Shown here one piece after another: positions 34,456-42,902 of a DNA stretch of 64,000 bases. The notes below the pieces were generated by a model, which saw only the letters and a program-made list of their open reading frames with translations, was not told where the DNA came from and did not search any database. Location of the stretch: positions 1 to 64,000 of the forward strand of contig NZ_JABFNS010000018.1 in assembly GCF_013116825.1 (NCBI RefSeq), written 5' to 3'. The DNA is from Myxococcus xanthus. Lineage in GTDB: Bacteria > Myxococcota > Myxococcia > Myxococcales > Myxococcaceae. The position numbers and the translations under genes are program-made. How positions within the stretch are numbered: the stretch's first letter is position 1; each line of letters opens with the position of its first letter.

Positions 34456-34890
34456 ATGGGACAGACCGCAGACCCCTCGAAGACGTCGCCGCTGGTCCTG
34501 ACGAATCCCAAGGGACTGTTCGACCCGGCGCCCTACGGCTTCTCGCACGTGGCGCAGGTGGCGCCGGGCACCCGGCTCATCTACCTGGCGGGGCAAGGTG
34601 GGGAGAATGAGAGCGGGGCCCTCCAGCCCGACTTCCGTCTCCAGGTGCGACAGGCGTTCCAGAACATCCGCACAGCCCTGGAGTCCGTGGGAGCCGGCGT
34701 CGGCGATGTCGCCAAGCTCACGATGCTCGTGGTGGACCACACGGAGGAGAAGCTCCGGATCATCGGCCCCGAGTTGGACGCGGCCTGGAACGGCGGCATG
34801 AAGCCGACCTGTACGCTGATTCCCGTCCCTCGGCTGGCGCTGGACGGGATGCTCTTCGAAGTCGAAGCGGTCGCTGTCCTACGTGCCTGA
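34456..34890 (+). CDS. RidA/YjgF-family protein with altered key arginine
   Basis: A 144-residue member of the RidA family with AGGTGA before ATG 34456. Family features: GTRLIYLAGQGG, then LQVRQAFQNIRTALESVGAGVGD and the C-terminal strand FEVEAVAVL. In true RidA deaminases an Arg in the PARS-type segment binds the carboxylate of 2-aminoacrylate; by my alignment this protein has PTCTLIPV there, with Cys in place of the Arg. It may therefore lack imine deaminase activity and belong to another Rid subgroup that binds or hydrolyses a different small molecule. It stands alone between the MYXO-CTERM gene and the decayed esterase gene. Confidence 0.85.
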   Translation: MGQTADPSKTSPLVLTNPKGLFDPAPYGFSHVAQVAPGTRLIYLAGQGGENESGALQPDFRLQVRQAFQNIRTALESVGAGVGDVAKLTMLVVDHTEEKLRIIGPELDAAWNGGMKPTCTLIPVPRLALDGMLFEVEAVAVLRA

Positions 34891-35012
34891 CAGCGCGTAG
34901 CCGCATGGGATGAACCCGCCCTCCGCATCGCGTTGAGTGAGGGCTTCTGCAGCCGGTCATGCGGCGAGGCGCACCTGCGAGTGGGCACGGCGAAGGGTGC
35001 CCCCGCGCGGGC

Positions 35013-35685
35013 TCAGTCGGCGTCCGGGAGCAGCGAGGGGGCGGAGAAGAAGAGCAGCCCACGGCTCAGCATGGGGAGCCATGCGCTGTAGTGGTCATCG
35101 CCGGGAAACTCCAGGTATTAGACCGCGACGTCGCCGCCGCCCATCGCCTCGAGCTCCACGGCGAACCTGCCCCGCGTCCCCTCACTCTTGCGCGGCTTCT
35201 GCTCCAGCCCTCCTACCGTGAGCAGCACCGCGCCTTCACCGGGGTCCGCGCGAACCGCTCCAGGAAGGCGGTCTTCTCGGTGAGCACGTAGCGGTCGTTC
35301 CACCAGATGGACGGGCTCCCCGCGATGAAGGTGTCGAAGGACGTGGGCCTCGTGAAGAACGCATGCAGCACCAGGAGGCCGCCCTAGGAGTGGCCCATCA
35401 GCGCGGTGCGCGAGCTGTCAATCGGCAATCTCGAAGCAAGCGCGGGCTCAAGCTCATTCTTCATCCGGTGTGGGTCGAGTCGAGGTCGAACTGGAAGGTG
35501 TCCTGGAGCGTCACCGGAGCCCCGTCCACCCGAGCCACCGGCCCTGCGCGGGACACCGACCCCGAGGCGCAACTGGCGGTCAACAGCCCCGCCGCGAGGA
35601 GCCCGTGGAAGCGTGCGGCGAGCAGCGGGTTCAGCAAGCGCAGCCCAAGGGAGCGCGCCAGCGCGAGGAGGATGAAGAGACTCAT
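35013..35685 (-). pseudogene. Decayed siderophore-esterase-like gene (IroE/BesA family)
   Basis: The minus strand encodes recognisable pieces of a secreted alpha/beta esterase of the IroE/BesA type, broken at several points. Intact pieces: an N-terminal signal and pre-domain (ATG 35685, ending PVTLQDTFQFDLDSTHTG); ELEPALASRLPIDSSRTAL then GHS-stop-GG; LLVLHAFFTRPTSFDTFIAG and SPSIWWNDRYVL; LEFPGDDHYSAWLPMLSRGL. Lesions: a frameshift at 35462 where about 100 residues also appear to be missing, TAG within the nucleophile motif GHSxGG (35384-35386), a frameshift near 35235, and TAA at 35118-35120. It is the third gene of the unit after the receptor and the MxcI-like lipoprotein, so it once probably opened ferric siderophore esters. 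Confidence 0.85.
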
Positions 35686-35763
35686 GGTGGGAGACCCGGT
35701 GATGACGGATGAATTGGAGCCCCCGCCCATGCACGGCGGGGGCTCCGAACAGCAGGCGGGTGG

Positions 35764-37032
35764 CTAGCGAATCCGGAGGAGGCCGCGCACCTGGCCCTCG
35801 ACGACCGTCTTCGCGTCCCCGAGGCCCGTCTCGGGGCTCATGAGGCGGAAGCGCGTCTGTGCATTGTCATTGATGAACTCCGGCAGCACCAGGAGCTCAC
35901 CCGGATTCTGCGGGATGGTGCGACCGTTGGTGGGCACGAGGTCGTCCCGGACGACGGGCGTCGCGGTCGGCGCATCGCCGAGGGTGACCTCCCACAGGCT
36001 CCACCAGGCGCCCACGGCGGCGCTCTGCCCGTTGAACGTCCGCTCGGCGGCCACCGCGGCGTCCCAGGCGGACTGCGCGGCGGCCTTGTTCATCACCCGC
36101 AGGTAGCCCTTGCCGGGAGCTCCAGGCAGGAGCATGGCGGCGATGTCACCCTCCGTCCCCGGGTTGATGAAGGAATCAAGCGTGGTGGACCACGCATCGA
36201 ACTCGCCAGTCGCGGGATCGAAGCGGACCATGCAGGGCGCGCCGGTGGTCCCGGGAGACACGAAGTGCGCTCCGCTGCCCAGCGACTCGGTGGCGTAATA
36301 AATCTTCCCATCCGTGTGCTTGACGCCGTCGCGCGCCCAGCCGCAGCGATTGTCGACCTTAACGGTCACCTCGTCGGTCTTCGTGTCCACGATGACCAGC
36401 GCCGTCTTCGCCGGAACCGTCTTCACGTCCGCGGCGTGCCAGCCACCGGCGATGATGACGTCGTCGCCAACGGTGATGGCCAGGCTCTGCGAATAGCGGA
36501 ACGTGAAGTCGCCGTCCTTGAGCTGGGACGTCAGGTCCTTCGACGTGATGATGGCGAGGTCCTGGGGATTCCAGATGACCAGCTTGTAGTTCACGTGGTC
36601 GAAGTAATAGGCCTTGGTCTCGCTGACAAAGTAGTGCTGGGACTGATAGCCACCGGTCGCGGCGACCCCCTGGCTCGTGAACGAAAGCGGATCTCCAGCC
36701 TTGAGCGAGCCATCCGCGTTGAGGGTGTAGGGGGTCACCGTCGGCAGCCTCGAACTGCTGACGATGAACTTGCCGGTGCCCGGAAGGCCGGCGGCGATGT
36801 ACGCGTCCGCGGGAAGCTCGATTGCGTCGCCAATCCCGACAGTCTGCGCTTTCTCGATGTCGTCCAACGTCACCAGGTAGCTCTGGGTGTTTCCACCAGC
36901 GATGGCGACCTGGGTGATGGCGGCGTAGAGGGGCTCGTCGGTTCCAGCGTCAGGGCCCCCGTGGGGGCCGTCCGAATCCGAGCAGGCGGTGGCGGACACG
37001 GCGAGGGCGAGGAGTGAGGCTTTCAGCTTCAT
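35764..37032 (-). CDS. mxcI: MxcI-like lipoprotein of siderophore uptake locus
   Basis: A 422-residue protein with lipoprotein signal MKLKASLLALAVSATAC and an Asp/Gly-rich linker. The rest is a predicted seven-bladed-propeller-like domain similar to the DUF4374 type (ITQVAIAGGNTQSYLVTLDD, then YFVSETKAYYFDHVNYKLVI, IIAGGWHAADVKTV). Such lipoproteins accompany TonB-dependent siderophore receptors, and in myxobacteria the MxcH/MxcI pair is known from myxochelin loci. The gene starts 58 bp after the receptor gene, so the two are an operon under the Fur box at 39745. It probably helps take up or reduce the ferric siderophore at the outer membrane. The symbol is based on context and recalled family likeness. 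Confidence 0.72.
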   Translation of the reverse strand: MKLKASLLALAVSATACSDSDGPHGGPDAGTDEPLYAAITQVAIAGGNTQSYLVTLDDIEKAQTVGIGDAIELPADAYIAAGLPGTGKFIVSSSRLPTVTPYTLNADGSLKAGDPLSFTSQGVAATGGYQSQHYFVSETKAYYFDHVNYKLVIWNPQDLAIITSKDLTSQLKDGDFTFRYSQSLAITVGDDVIIAGGWHAADVKTVPAKTALVIVDTKTDEVTVKVDNRCGWARDGVKHTDGKIYYATESLGSGAHFVSPGTTGAPCMVRFDPATGEFDAWSTTLDSFINPGTEGDIAAMLLPGAPGKGYLRVMNKAAAQSAWDAAVAAERTFNGQSAAVGAWWSLWEVTLGDAPTATPVVRDDLVPTNGRTIPQNPGELLVLPEFINDNAQTRFRLMSPETGLGDAKTVVEGQVRGLLRIR

Positions 37033-37090
37033 CGGGCTTCCTTTTGGCCAAGGGTTCCTGCGAGGAGACTCGAAGCGCCTCATGGGGCAC

Positions 37091-39700
37091 TCAGAGCTCA
37101 ACCGTGGCGCGCGCGGAGAACGCGCGGCCCGGCTTCTGGACACCGACGATGTCGAAGGCGGGAGCGTCGGTGAGATTCTGGAGGTTGAAGGAGAAGGAGA
37201 ACGCGCGCCCCTCGAACCGGGAGCGGTAGGTGAGCGCGGCGAAGTGCAGCACCTGGGTGGGCACCCGCGCCTTGTCGCCGCCCCGCCCGGCGCTCTCCCA
37301 GGAGCGATAGAACGACTCGACGAAACGGGTCGTCCACTCCAGGCCAAGAGCGTCCTCGGCGCTCAAGAGCTGACGCTTCTGGAACCGCGCGGTCGCCGTG
37401 GCCTGGAACCAGGGAATGTTGGGCATGCGGTCCCCGTGAAAGCGGGCGAACTGGCCTTCCCGCGCGAGGTTGCGGACGTCGAGCCAGGTGACGGTGCCGG
37501 TGAGCCCCACCCAGTCGCCGGGTGAGTCCCAGTCCACGCCCGCGTGCGCCGAGAAGGAGCGAGCGTGGTCCACGTTCTCGTAGGCCTGCGTGGCGTCACC
37601 GGGGAAGAGCTGGATGAGGTTCTCGACGTCTCGGACGCCCGCGACCGCGTTGGCACCGAAGCGGCCAACGGGCGTGACGATGGGGAGGAGCTCCACGCCC
37701 AGGTTGGCGTTGTGACTCGACTCGGGGACGAGCGCCGAGTTCTCCACGAGCAGTCCCCCATCACCGAAGAGCTCGTCCACCCGCGGCATCCGCGTGGTCC
37801 GCTCGTAGGACGCCTTGAGGAGCAGCCCCCGCGTCAGACTGAAGCGCAAGGTGTCACCGAAACCTCCGGCCCACCGGCGCTCCGCGGCCTCCTGCCTCAA
37901 GCCCGAGGCGAAGCGCTGCAGATAGCCCTTCACGAACACGGTGTTCTCCAACCTGCCGCCCCAGAGAAGCTGACGATGGGAGAGACCGCCGAAGGCGGAC
38001 GTGAGCGCGAGCGGCACCCGGAGGGGGTCCTCCTGCTGCAGACGGGTGAGGTAGGCGTTCTCGCCGCTTCGGTCGCTGTCGTCGACGCCGAGCGAGACCT
38101 CGAGGTCCTCCGGGTCGAGCAGCGTCCCGAGGAGCCGCACGCGCCCGAACAGCGTCTGGCGTGTCTGGGTGTTCTCCAGTGGCGTCGAGCCAGTCTCCCC
38201 GGCCCTCGCCCGCGTCGCACGGCAGGCGCCGTACCAGTCGTAAAGACAGTCGGAGGCGTCGCGTAGCTCGCCCACACGCTGGTTGTACCCGGCGATGGCG
38301 AGCACCTTCAGCCGCTCATGGGGCGACACCTCGTAGCGAAGCCCGAGGCCCCAACTCTCCTGCGCGGAGGTGACCGCGCCATAGGGCTGGATCATGAACT
38401 GGTCGTGCGGGACCTCCTTGTCGTAGCGGCCGAGGTAGCCCTTGAGCACGAGCCGGTCGATGCCCGGCAGTGACTCGAACCCCAGCTCGATATCGCCTCC
38501 CGTGCCCCGATAGGCGTCATGGTTGCGGCGGAGTGCGCGCGGCGAGACGCGCCCCGTCGCCGGGTCATCCACGGGGACGGTGATGACGTAGTCGTTCTGC
38601 GCGCGGTCGTGGAATCCCGCGGCCCGCACGAAGACGTGCTCGTGGGCGCTCCACGTCAGCCTGCCAGTCCCCCGGTAGCTGCCGAAGGACCCGCCCTGGA
38701 GCGACAGGGACGCGCCGGTTTCGGGCTTCGCGAGGTCGGAGCGCAGGTGGATGGCACCGCCCAGCGCGTCCGTCGCGAGGCGCACCGGGACGACGCCGTT
38801 GAAGACCTCGAGTTGCCGGATGAGCGACACCGGAACACTTCCCAGTCCGTAGACATAGGGCGAGTACTCGATGGGGACGCCGTCGAGGAGGACTCGCACC
38901 TGGTCGCCGGAGAGGCCCCCGAGCGAGAGCTGGGTCCGGCTCCCCATTCCGCCCGTCCGCTGGACCTGCACGGCAGAGGCACGCGTCAGCACCTCCGCGA
39001 GGTCCTCGGCGCGCTCATGGGCCTTCTCCAATTCGACGACGTCCACCGCCTCCGAGCCGCGCACCAGGGCGCGGGCTTCGGTCGACCTGGCGCGGACGAC
39101 CGAGGTGAAGCCAGGGGGAGCGGGAGGCTCGGGCTCCTCGGAAGGCTTCGCGGTCGCCTCTTCCGCGGGCGTGTCAGACGCGACTTGGGCGACCGCCTCG
39201 GCGCCTGGCGGCGCGGCCTCGGGAGGACGGGCGAGGACGAAGTGGTGGATGAACTCGAACTGACAGGGGACGGGGCTGCCGCCCTGCATCGCCGGGGAGA
39301 AGCGCGCGTTTTCGAGCGCGCTCACGGCCGCCTCATCGAGTCCGTGCCCAAGTCCCTCGACCACCTCCGCGCGCGTGACCCGGCCCTCCGCATCAAGCGT
39401 CAGGAGGAGCTTCACCGCGCCTTCAAGCCCCGCGGCGAGCGCCTCGGGCGGATAGACAGCCTCTGGCTGGGCCAGCAGCACCGGAGGGACGACCCCACCG
39501 GATGGCGCAGGCCCGCCCTCCCCCTCCGGCGCCTGCGTGTGCGGCGTCTCACTAGAGGGGGAAGCGGATGTGGCCGGCGCCGGGGACTCGCTCGCATCCT
39601 GGGCTCGCGCGACGCCCGTCGACAGCACGGAGAGGAGTGCGAGCGTGGGGACCAGAGAGGATGGCGCGGGGGCACCCCGCCAGCGACGAAGTGTGGGCAT
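37091..39700 (-). CDS. mxcH: TonB-dependent siderophore receptor with fused TonB domain (MxcH-like)
   Basis: An 869-residue outer-membrane receptor (ATG 39700; a GTG at 39706 is possible). Signal peptide ends near GVARAQ. Residues ~75-165 form a TonB C-terminal-like domain (PPVLLAQPEAVYPPEALAAG, then GLDEAAVSALENARFSPAM). The plug domain follows (VVELEKAHERAEDLAEVLTR, then GGLSGDQVRVLLDGVPIEYS). The rest is a 22-strand beta-barrel ending with the typical aromatic-rich strands (QNLTDAPAFDIVGVQKPG, ARATVEL). Fused TonB-plus-receptor layout is the MxcH type used for myxochelin. It would move ferric siderophore across the outer membrane. A Fur box lies 45 bp upstream and an MxcI-like gene and a ruined esterase gene are downstream. 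Confidence 0.88.
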   Translation of the reverse strand: MPTLRRWRGAPAPSSLVPTLALLSVLSTGVARAQDASESPAPATSASPSSETPHTQAPEGEGGPAPSGGVVPPVLLAQPEAVYPPEALAAGLEGAVKLLLTLDAEGRVTRAEVVEGLGHGLDEAAVSALENARFSPAMQGGSPVPCQFEFIHHFVLARPPEAAPPGAEAVAQVASDTPAEEATAKPSEEPEPPAPPGFTSVVRARSTEARALVRGSEAVDVVELEKAHERAEDLAEVLTRASAVQVQRTGGMGSRTQLSLGGLSGDQVRVLLDGVPIEYSPYVYGLGSVPVSLIRQLEVFNGVVPVRLATDALGGAIHLRSDLAKPETGASLSLQGGSFGSYRGTGRLTWSAHEHVFVRAAGFHDRAQNDYVITVPVDDPATGRVSPRALRRNHDAYRGTGGDIELGFESLPGIDRLVLKGYLGRYDKEVPHDQFMIQPYGAVTSAQESWGLGLRYEVSPHERLKVLAIAGYNQRVGELRDASDCLYDWYGACRATRARAGETGSTPLENTQTRQTLFGRVRLLGTLLDPEDLEVSLGVDDSDRSGENAYLTRLQQEDPLRVPLALTSAFGGLSHRQLLWGGRLENTVFVKGYLQRFASGLRQEAAERRWAGGFGDTLRFSLTRGLLLKASYERTTRMPRVDELFGDGGLLVENSALVPESSHNANLGVELLPIVTPVGRFGANAVAGVRDVENLIQLFPGDATQAYENVDHARSFSAHAGVDWDSPGDWVGLTGTVTWLDVRNLAREGQFARFHGDRMPNIPWFQATATARFQKRQLLSAEDALGLEWTTRFVESFYRSWESAGRGGDKARVPTQVLHFAALTYRSRFEGRAFSFSFNLQNLTDAPAFDIVGVQKPGRAFSARATVEL

Positions 39701-39744
39701 GTTCACGGTGTACAGGCAGGGCTCGAAGGCGCGAGGACGATGTC

Positions 39745-39763
39745 GATATTGATACGCATTATC
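39745..39763 (-). promoter_or_regulatory. Fur box
   Basis: GATATTGATACGCATTATC matches the 19-bp Fur consensus (GATAATGATAATCATTATC) at 16 of 19 positions by eye. It lies 45 bp upstream of the receptor start, where Fur with Fe(II) would block transcription. Confidence 0.8.
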
Positions 39764-39974
39764 AACATCGGGACGTCCTATCAGTGGCGGCGGTGGGGGT
39801 CAATTGGTTGGCGATGCTCTTCACCGGCTGCGGAGCGGCCTCGGTACGGCCCAGCGCGTCCATGCCCCCTCCGCAGATGAGGGAGGCCGGGTTGGTCCGG
39901 CCCGTCGTGAGGGACCCGATGAATCAACCCATCCCCGAGTGCGCATCACGCCCTGCCAGGGTTATTGAGCAGAG

Positions 39975-40502
39975 ATGTTCTGCCTCCGCCCCTATCGCGA
40001 TGTGGCCGACCTCAATGCCATGGCTCGCCTCGTGGCGCAGGCCTGGGCGGAGCGCGGTCCCCACGTGGAGTGCACGGTGGGAGACCTGACCTGGCGCCTG
40101 CTGCGCAATACGCAGGTACGACCGCGGGAGGACATCACCCCATGGGAACGCACACCCGGGCAGCCCGCTGGCTTTGCGTGGGCCTACGGCAACGGCGATG
40201 TGGACCTGCTCGTCCACCCGCTCGTGCACGCTGACGCCTTCGCGGAGGCTGTGCTTCCCTGGGTTCGCGCACGCTACGAGCGCCCCCCGCAGCCGGCCAC
40301 CATGTGGGAGTTGGAGAGCAACGGCCCGCTGCTCGCGGCGCTGCAACGGCGGGGCAGGCGGCGCACCACGGGCGGGTGCTACCTGCACCTCGCACTGGAG
40401 GCTGACACCGGATGCCCCCTTGTTTCCTACACCCCACCAGGGTGCTATCGGACGCAGGAAACGTGGGCAACCCGGCCTCTCCACGGGAAGGCAACTAGAT
40501 GA
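39975..40502 (+). CDS. GNAT-like N-terminal domain protein, probably truncated
   Basis: A 175-residue frame that begins like the first half of a two-domain GNAT acetyltransferase (MFCLRPYRDVADLNAMARLV, then FAWAYGNGDVDLLVHPLVHA and TMWELESNGPLLAALQRRG). The second acetyltransferase half expected after ~155 residues is absent; instead there is an unrelated tail (CYRTQETWATRPLHGKATR). The stop overlaps the start of the next gene (ATGA). I think this is a remnant from a deletion that joined the first domain to the next gene's upstream region, but a short functional protein cannot be excluded. Confidence 0.5.
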   Translation: MFCLRPYRDVADLNAMARLVAQAWAERGPHVECTVGDLTWRLLRNTQVRPREDITPWERTPGQPAGFAWAYGNGDVDLLVHPLVHADAFAEAVLPWVRARYERPPQPATMWELESNGPLLAALQRRGRRRTTGGCYLHLALEADTGCPLVSYTPPGCYRTQETWATRPLHGKATR

Positions 40503-40915
40503 AGAGTCAAACCAAGACAGATGGCGAGTCGGCATCGAAACTCATCAACGAGAGAATTGCCGAGCTGGGTGACTGGCGAGGCGATACGCTCGCGCGGGTG
40601 CGTGCCCTCATCAAGGAGGCCGTCCCGGAGGTCGTGGAGGAGTGGAAGTGGCGGGGAACGCCGGTCTGGTCTCACGACGGGGGCATCTGCACGGGTGAGG
40701 CGTACAAGAAGGCCGTGAAGCTGACCTTCTTCAAGGGAGCTTCGTTGGAAGACCCCTCCGGCCTCTTCAACTCGAGCCTCGACGGGAACGTCAGGCGCGC
40801 CATCGACATTCACGAAGGTGAGGCGCTGGACGCGAAGGCCTTCAAGGCGCTCATCCGCGCGGCCGCCGCGCTCAATACGTCGAGTGGAAAGAAGCCCACG
40901 AAGCGCTCGCAGTGA
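40499..40915 (+). CDS. DUF1801-family protein
   Basis: A 138-residue protein of the DUF1801 (YdhG-like, iron-chaperone-fold) family. Family features: RVRALIKEAVPEVVEEWKWR, TPVWSHDGGICTGEAYKKAV and LTFFKGASLEDPSGLFN, followed by the helix DAKAFKALIRAAAAL. The fold resembles frataxin-like proteins, but function in the family is not settled. Its start lies in the stop of the GNAT-like frame, and a second DUF1801 gene follows after about 100 bp. Confidence 0.85.
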   Translation: MKSQTKTDGESASKLINERIAELGDWRGDTLARVRALIKEAVPEVVEEWKWRGTPVWSHDGGICTGEAYKKAVKLTFFKGASLEDPSGLFNSSLDGNVRRAIDIHEGEALDAKAFKALIRAAAALNTSSGKKPTKRSQ

Positions 40916-41017
40916 AGGTTGACCTCCGCGGCGCGGGTCGCTCAACTCGTCCTTGAGAAGACGTTGAGACGCCCCGCCCCCGGCGGTCCCAATCACCGCC
41001 CATCTGGAGTGAACACC

Positions 41018-41605
41018 ATGGCCGTCAAATCGCCCAAGGTCGCGAAGAAGACCACCGCCAAGCCGAGCACGACGAAGGCGGCCACACCGAGCAAGGCAGC
41101 CGCCAAGTCAGCAGCCCCCAAGCCCAAGAAGGCCACGGCGAAGAAAGCGGCGGCAGCGCCCAAGGCCACCGCGGCCAGACGCAAAAGCCCCGCTGCGGCC
41201 GCCACGCCGGTCCTCCTCTCTGGCGGCAATCCGCAGATTACAAAGGGCTACGGCGACGCCCCCATCCGGGCCTACATCCAGGCCATGCCGGGCTGGAAAC
41301 GCGACGTCGGGCACCGCCTCGACGCGCTCATCGAGCGCACCATCCCGGGTGTGAGCAAGGCGGTCAAATGGAACTCGCCGATGTACGGCGTCGAGGGCCA
41401 GGGATGGTTCCTCGGCATCCACTGCTTCACGAAGTACATCAAGGTAGCCTTCTTCCGCGGCACCTCGCTGCGCCCCATCCCACCCGGTGCGTCCAAGAGC
41501 CAGGACACGCGCTACCTCGATATCCGCGAGGACGAGCCGCTCGACGAGGCCCAGTTCGCCTCCTGGGTGAAGCAGGCCAGCCAATTGCCTGGCGAACGCA
41601 TGTGA
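41018..41605 (+). CDS. DUF1801 protein with Lys/Ala-rich histone-H1-like N-terminus
   Basis: A 195-residue protein; ATG 41018 has GGAG 8 nt upstream, so the earlier in-frame start is rejected. Residues 1-65 are a Lys/Ala/Pro tract (KKTTAKPSTTKAATPSKAAA and KPKKATAKKAAAAPK) like histone H1 tails or KAKPA repeats of bacterial DNA-binding proteins. Residues ~75-190 are a DUF1801 domain (GDAPIRAYIQAMPGWKRDVG, then VKWNSPMYGVEGQGWFLGIH and RYLDIREDEPLDEAQFASWV). A basic tail fused to this domain suggests a nucleic-acid-associated role, which is inference. Confidence 0.85.
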   Translation: MAVKSPKVAKKTTAKPSTTKAATPSKAAAKSAAPKPKKATAKKAAAAPKATAARRKSPAAAATPVLLSGGNPQITKGYGDAPIRAYIQAMPGWKRDVGHRLDALIERTIPGVSKAVKWNSPMYGVEGQGWFLGIHCFTKYIKVAFFRGTSLRPIPPGASKSQDTRYLDIREDEPLDEAQFASWVKQASQLPGERM

Positions 41606-41664
41606 GGCGTGCCCTCCGCGCATGACGTGCGCCTCGTGCGGCGCCCTCCATGCGCGAGTGCCGC

Positions 41665-41870
41665 TCAGTCAGAAGCACTCCTGCCAGAGCGAGAGACGGC
41701 CTCATGCGCGAGGACGCGGAAGTGCTGCGCCGCGGGCGCGGGCCGCGTGCCAGGAAAGGCCACCACCAGTTCCGCGTGTCCGGCGGCGCCGCTCAGGGGG
41801 CGGCCCCCCCCTTTGGGACACAGCGCCTGGGAGGACGCGGGAGCGAGGGTCAGCCCCAGGCCCGCTTCCA
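41665..41870 (-). pseudogene. LysR regulator remnant (C-terminal effector domain)
   Basis: On the minus strand the frame reads VVEAGLGLTLAPASSQAL, then GRPLSGAAGHAELVVAFPGT and PAPAAQHFRVLAHEAV. This is the typical last ~65 residues of a LysR effector domain. There is no DNA-binding half. The end near 41866 abuts an unrelated relic on the other strand. Confidence 0.55.
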
Positions 41871-42020
41871 CCACGCCAACGCGGATGGCGGACGCGCTCA
41901 TCCGCGCGGGCAAGCGCTTCGAATTGCGCATCATGCCCGGCCAGCCGCACTCGCCTCGGGGTGCCGCCAGTCGCTGCTACCGGGATGATGTGGGCCTGTT
42001 CTTCCTCCGCCCCCGGGCGG
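41866..42020 (+). pseudogene. S9-type dipeptidyl peptidase remnant (C-terminus)
   Basis: The plus strand reads MADALIRAGKRFELRIMPGQ and PHSP, then YRDDVGLFFLR, like the last residues of DPP-IV-type prolyl oligopeptidases, where the His of PGQxH is the catalytic base. Only ~50 residues are present, starting with a likely small deletion at HHAN-RMADAL. No upstream catalytic Ser region is found. Confidence 0.55.
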
Positions 42021-42037
42021 TCCACGGTAAGGGCGCC

Positions 42038-42835
42038 TCATGGGCCCTTGCGGCCAGGCGCCCGGCGGTCCGCGTGGAGCCAGCGGCGCACCTCCTCCAG
42101 GTACTCCCGTGGGAGGACATGTCCGCTGTCAAAGGTCTTGTGCGTCTTGCGACGCAACGGAGCGGCATCGAACAGGGCGCGGCTGTCCGCGACAGGCGCG
42201 AAGTCATCCTTGTTCGCCGTCAGCAGCAGCCAGTCCTGGTGGACGCTCGCCATGTGGCGCGAGGGGGCAACCTCCTCCATCGACGGGTCGATGTGAGGTG
42301 GAACCATCGTGACCAGGTGGGTGATGCGGGGCTCACGCGCCGCCAGCAGGATTCCCACCTGGGCGCCCATGCTGTACCCGGCGACGAGCACCCGAGGCGG
42401 CTGGCCTTTCGCCAGCACGGTGGTCAGCAGCGCGTGGGCATCACGGACGGTGTCGGCAATCATCGCCACGTACCCTGAAGGGTCCCCTTGATGGGCCCGC
42501 TTTGCGAGCGCTCCCGGCCTGGCCTCGGGCGTCGCCCGCGCTCCGTGCCGGCGTGCATCGAGGAGATAGACGCGGTAGCCGGACCGCAGCAGTTCGTCCT
42601 TCAACACACCGCCGTGGGTTGGCCCCTCGTTCGACAGCCAGTCCTCCTTGCGGCGTGTCAGGCCGTGCAGAAGGACGGCGATGGGTGGATTCGCGGCAGC
42701 GCCCTCCGGCTCCAGCACCCGCGTGGGGATGCGTTCTCCATCCGCGCCGCGAACGTCCAACGACGTTTCCGGAGCGGCGGCACGGGCCACGGAAGCGGAG
42801 AGAAGCAACAGGCACAGCGATAGCAAGCGGGTCAT
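42038..42835 (-). CDS. Exported alpha/beta hydrolase
   Basis: A 265-residue protein; ATG 42835 has GGGAG upstream and starts a signal peptide (LLSLCLLLLSASVARA). The alpha/beta hydrolase features are complete: LLHGLTRRKEDW, nucleophile elbow GYSMGA, an acidic residue near LLTANKDDFAP and FDSGHVLP with the likely catalytic His. It should be a periplasmic or secreted esterase/peptidase of the dienelactone-hydrolase-like group; the substrate is unknown. It is divergent from the response-regulator gene, with tandem repeats between that may control both. Confidence 0.85.
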   Translation of the reverse strand: MTRLLSLCLLLLSASVARAAAPETSLDVRGADGERIPTRVLEPEGAAANPPIAVLLHGLTRRKEDWLSNEGPTHGGVLKDELLRSGYRVYLLDARRHGARATPEARPGALAKRAHQGDPSGYVAMIADTVRDAHALLTTVLAKGQPPRVLVAGYSMGAQVGILLAAREPRITHLVTMVPPHIDPSMEEVAPSRHMASVHQDWLLLTANKDDFAPVADSRALFDAAPLRRKTHKTFDSGHVLPREYLEEVRRWLHADRRAPGRKGP

Positions 42836-42902
42836 CGAGGTTCTCCCAGAGGTCAGAAGCCCGCTCACCCTGCCCCCCTCCGCGTCAGCCACGCGTCAAC
42901 AC

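Noticed and set aside
39812-39960. A lipoprotein-like start (MLFTGCGAASVRP) between the Fur box and the GNAT-like gene
   Set aside because: The frame soon runs into the GNAT-like gene in another phase, and no homologous continuation is visible; at most a relic.
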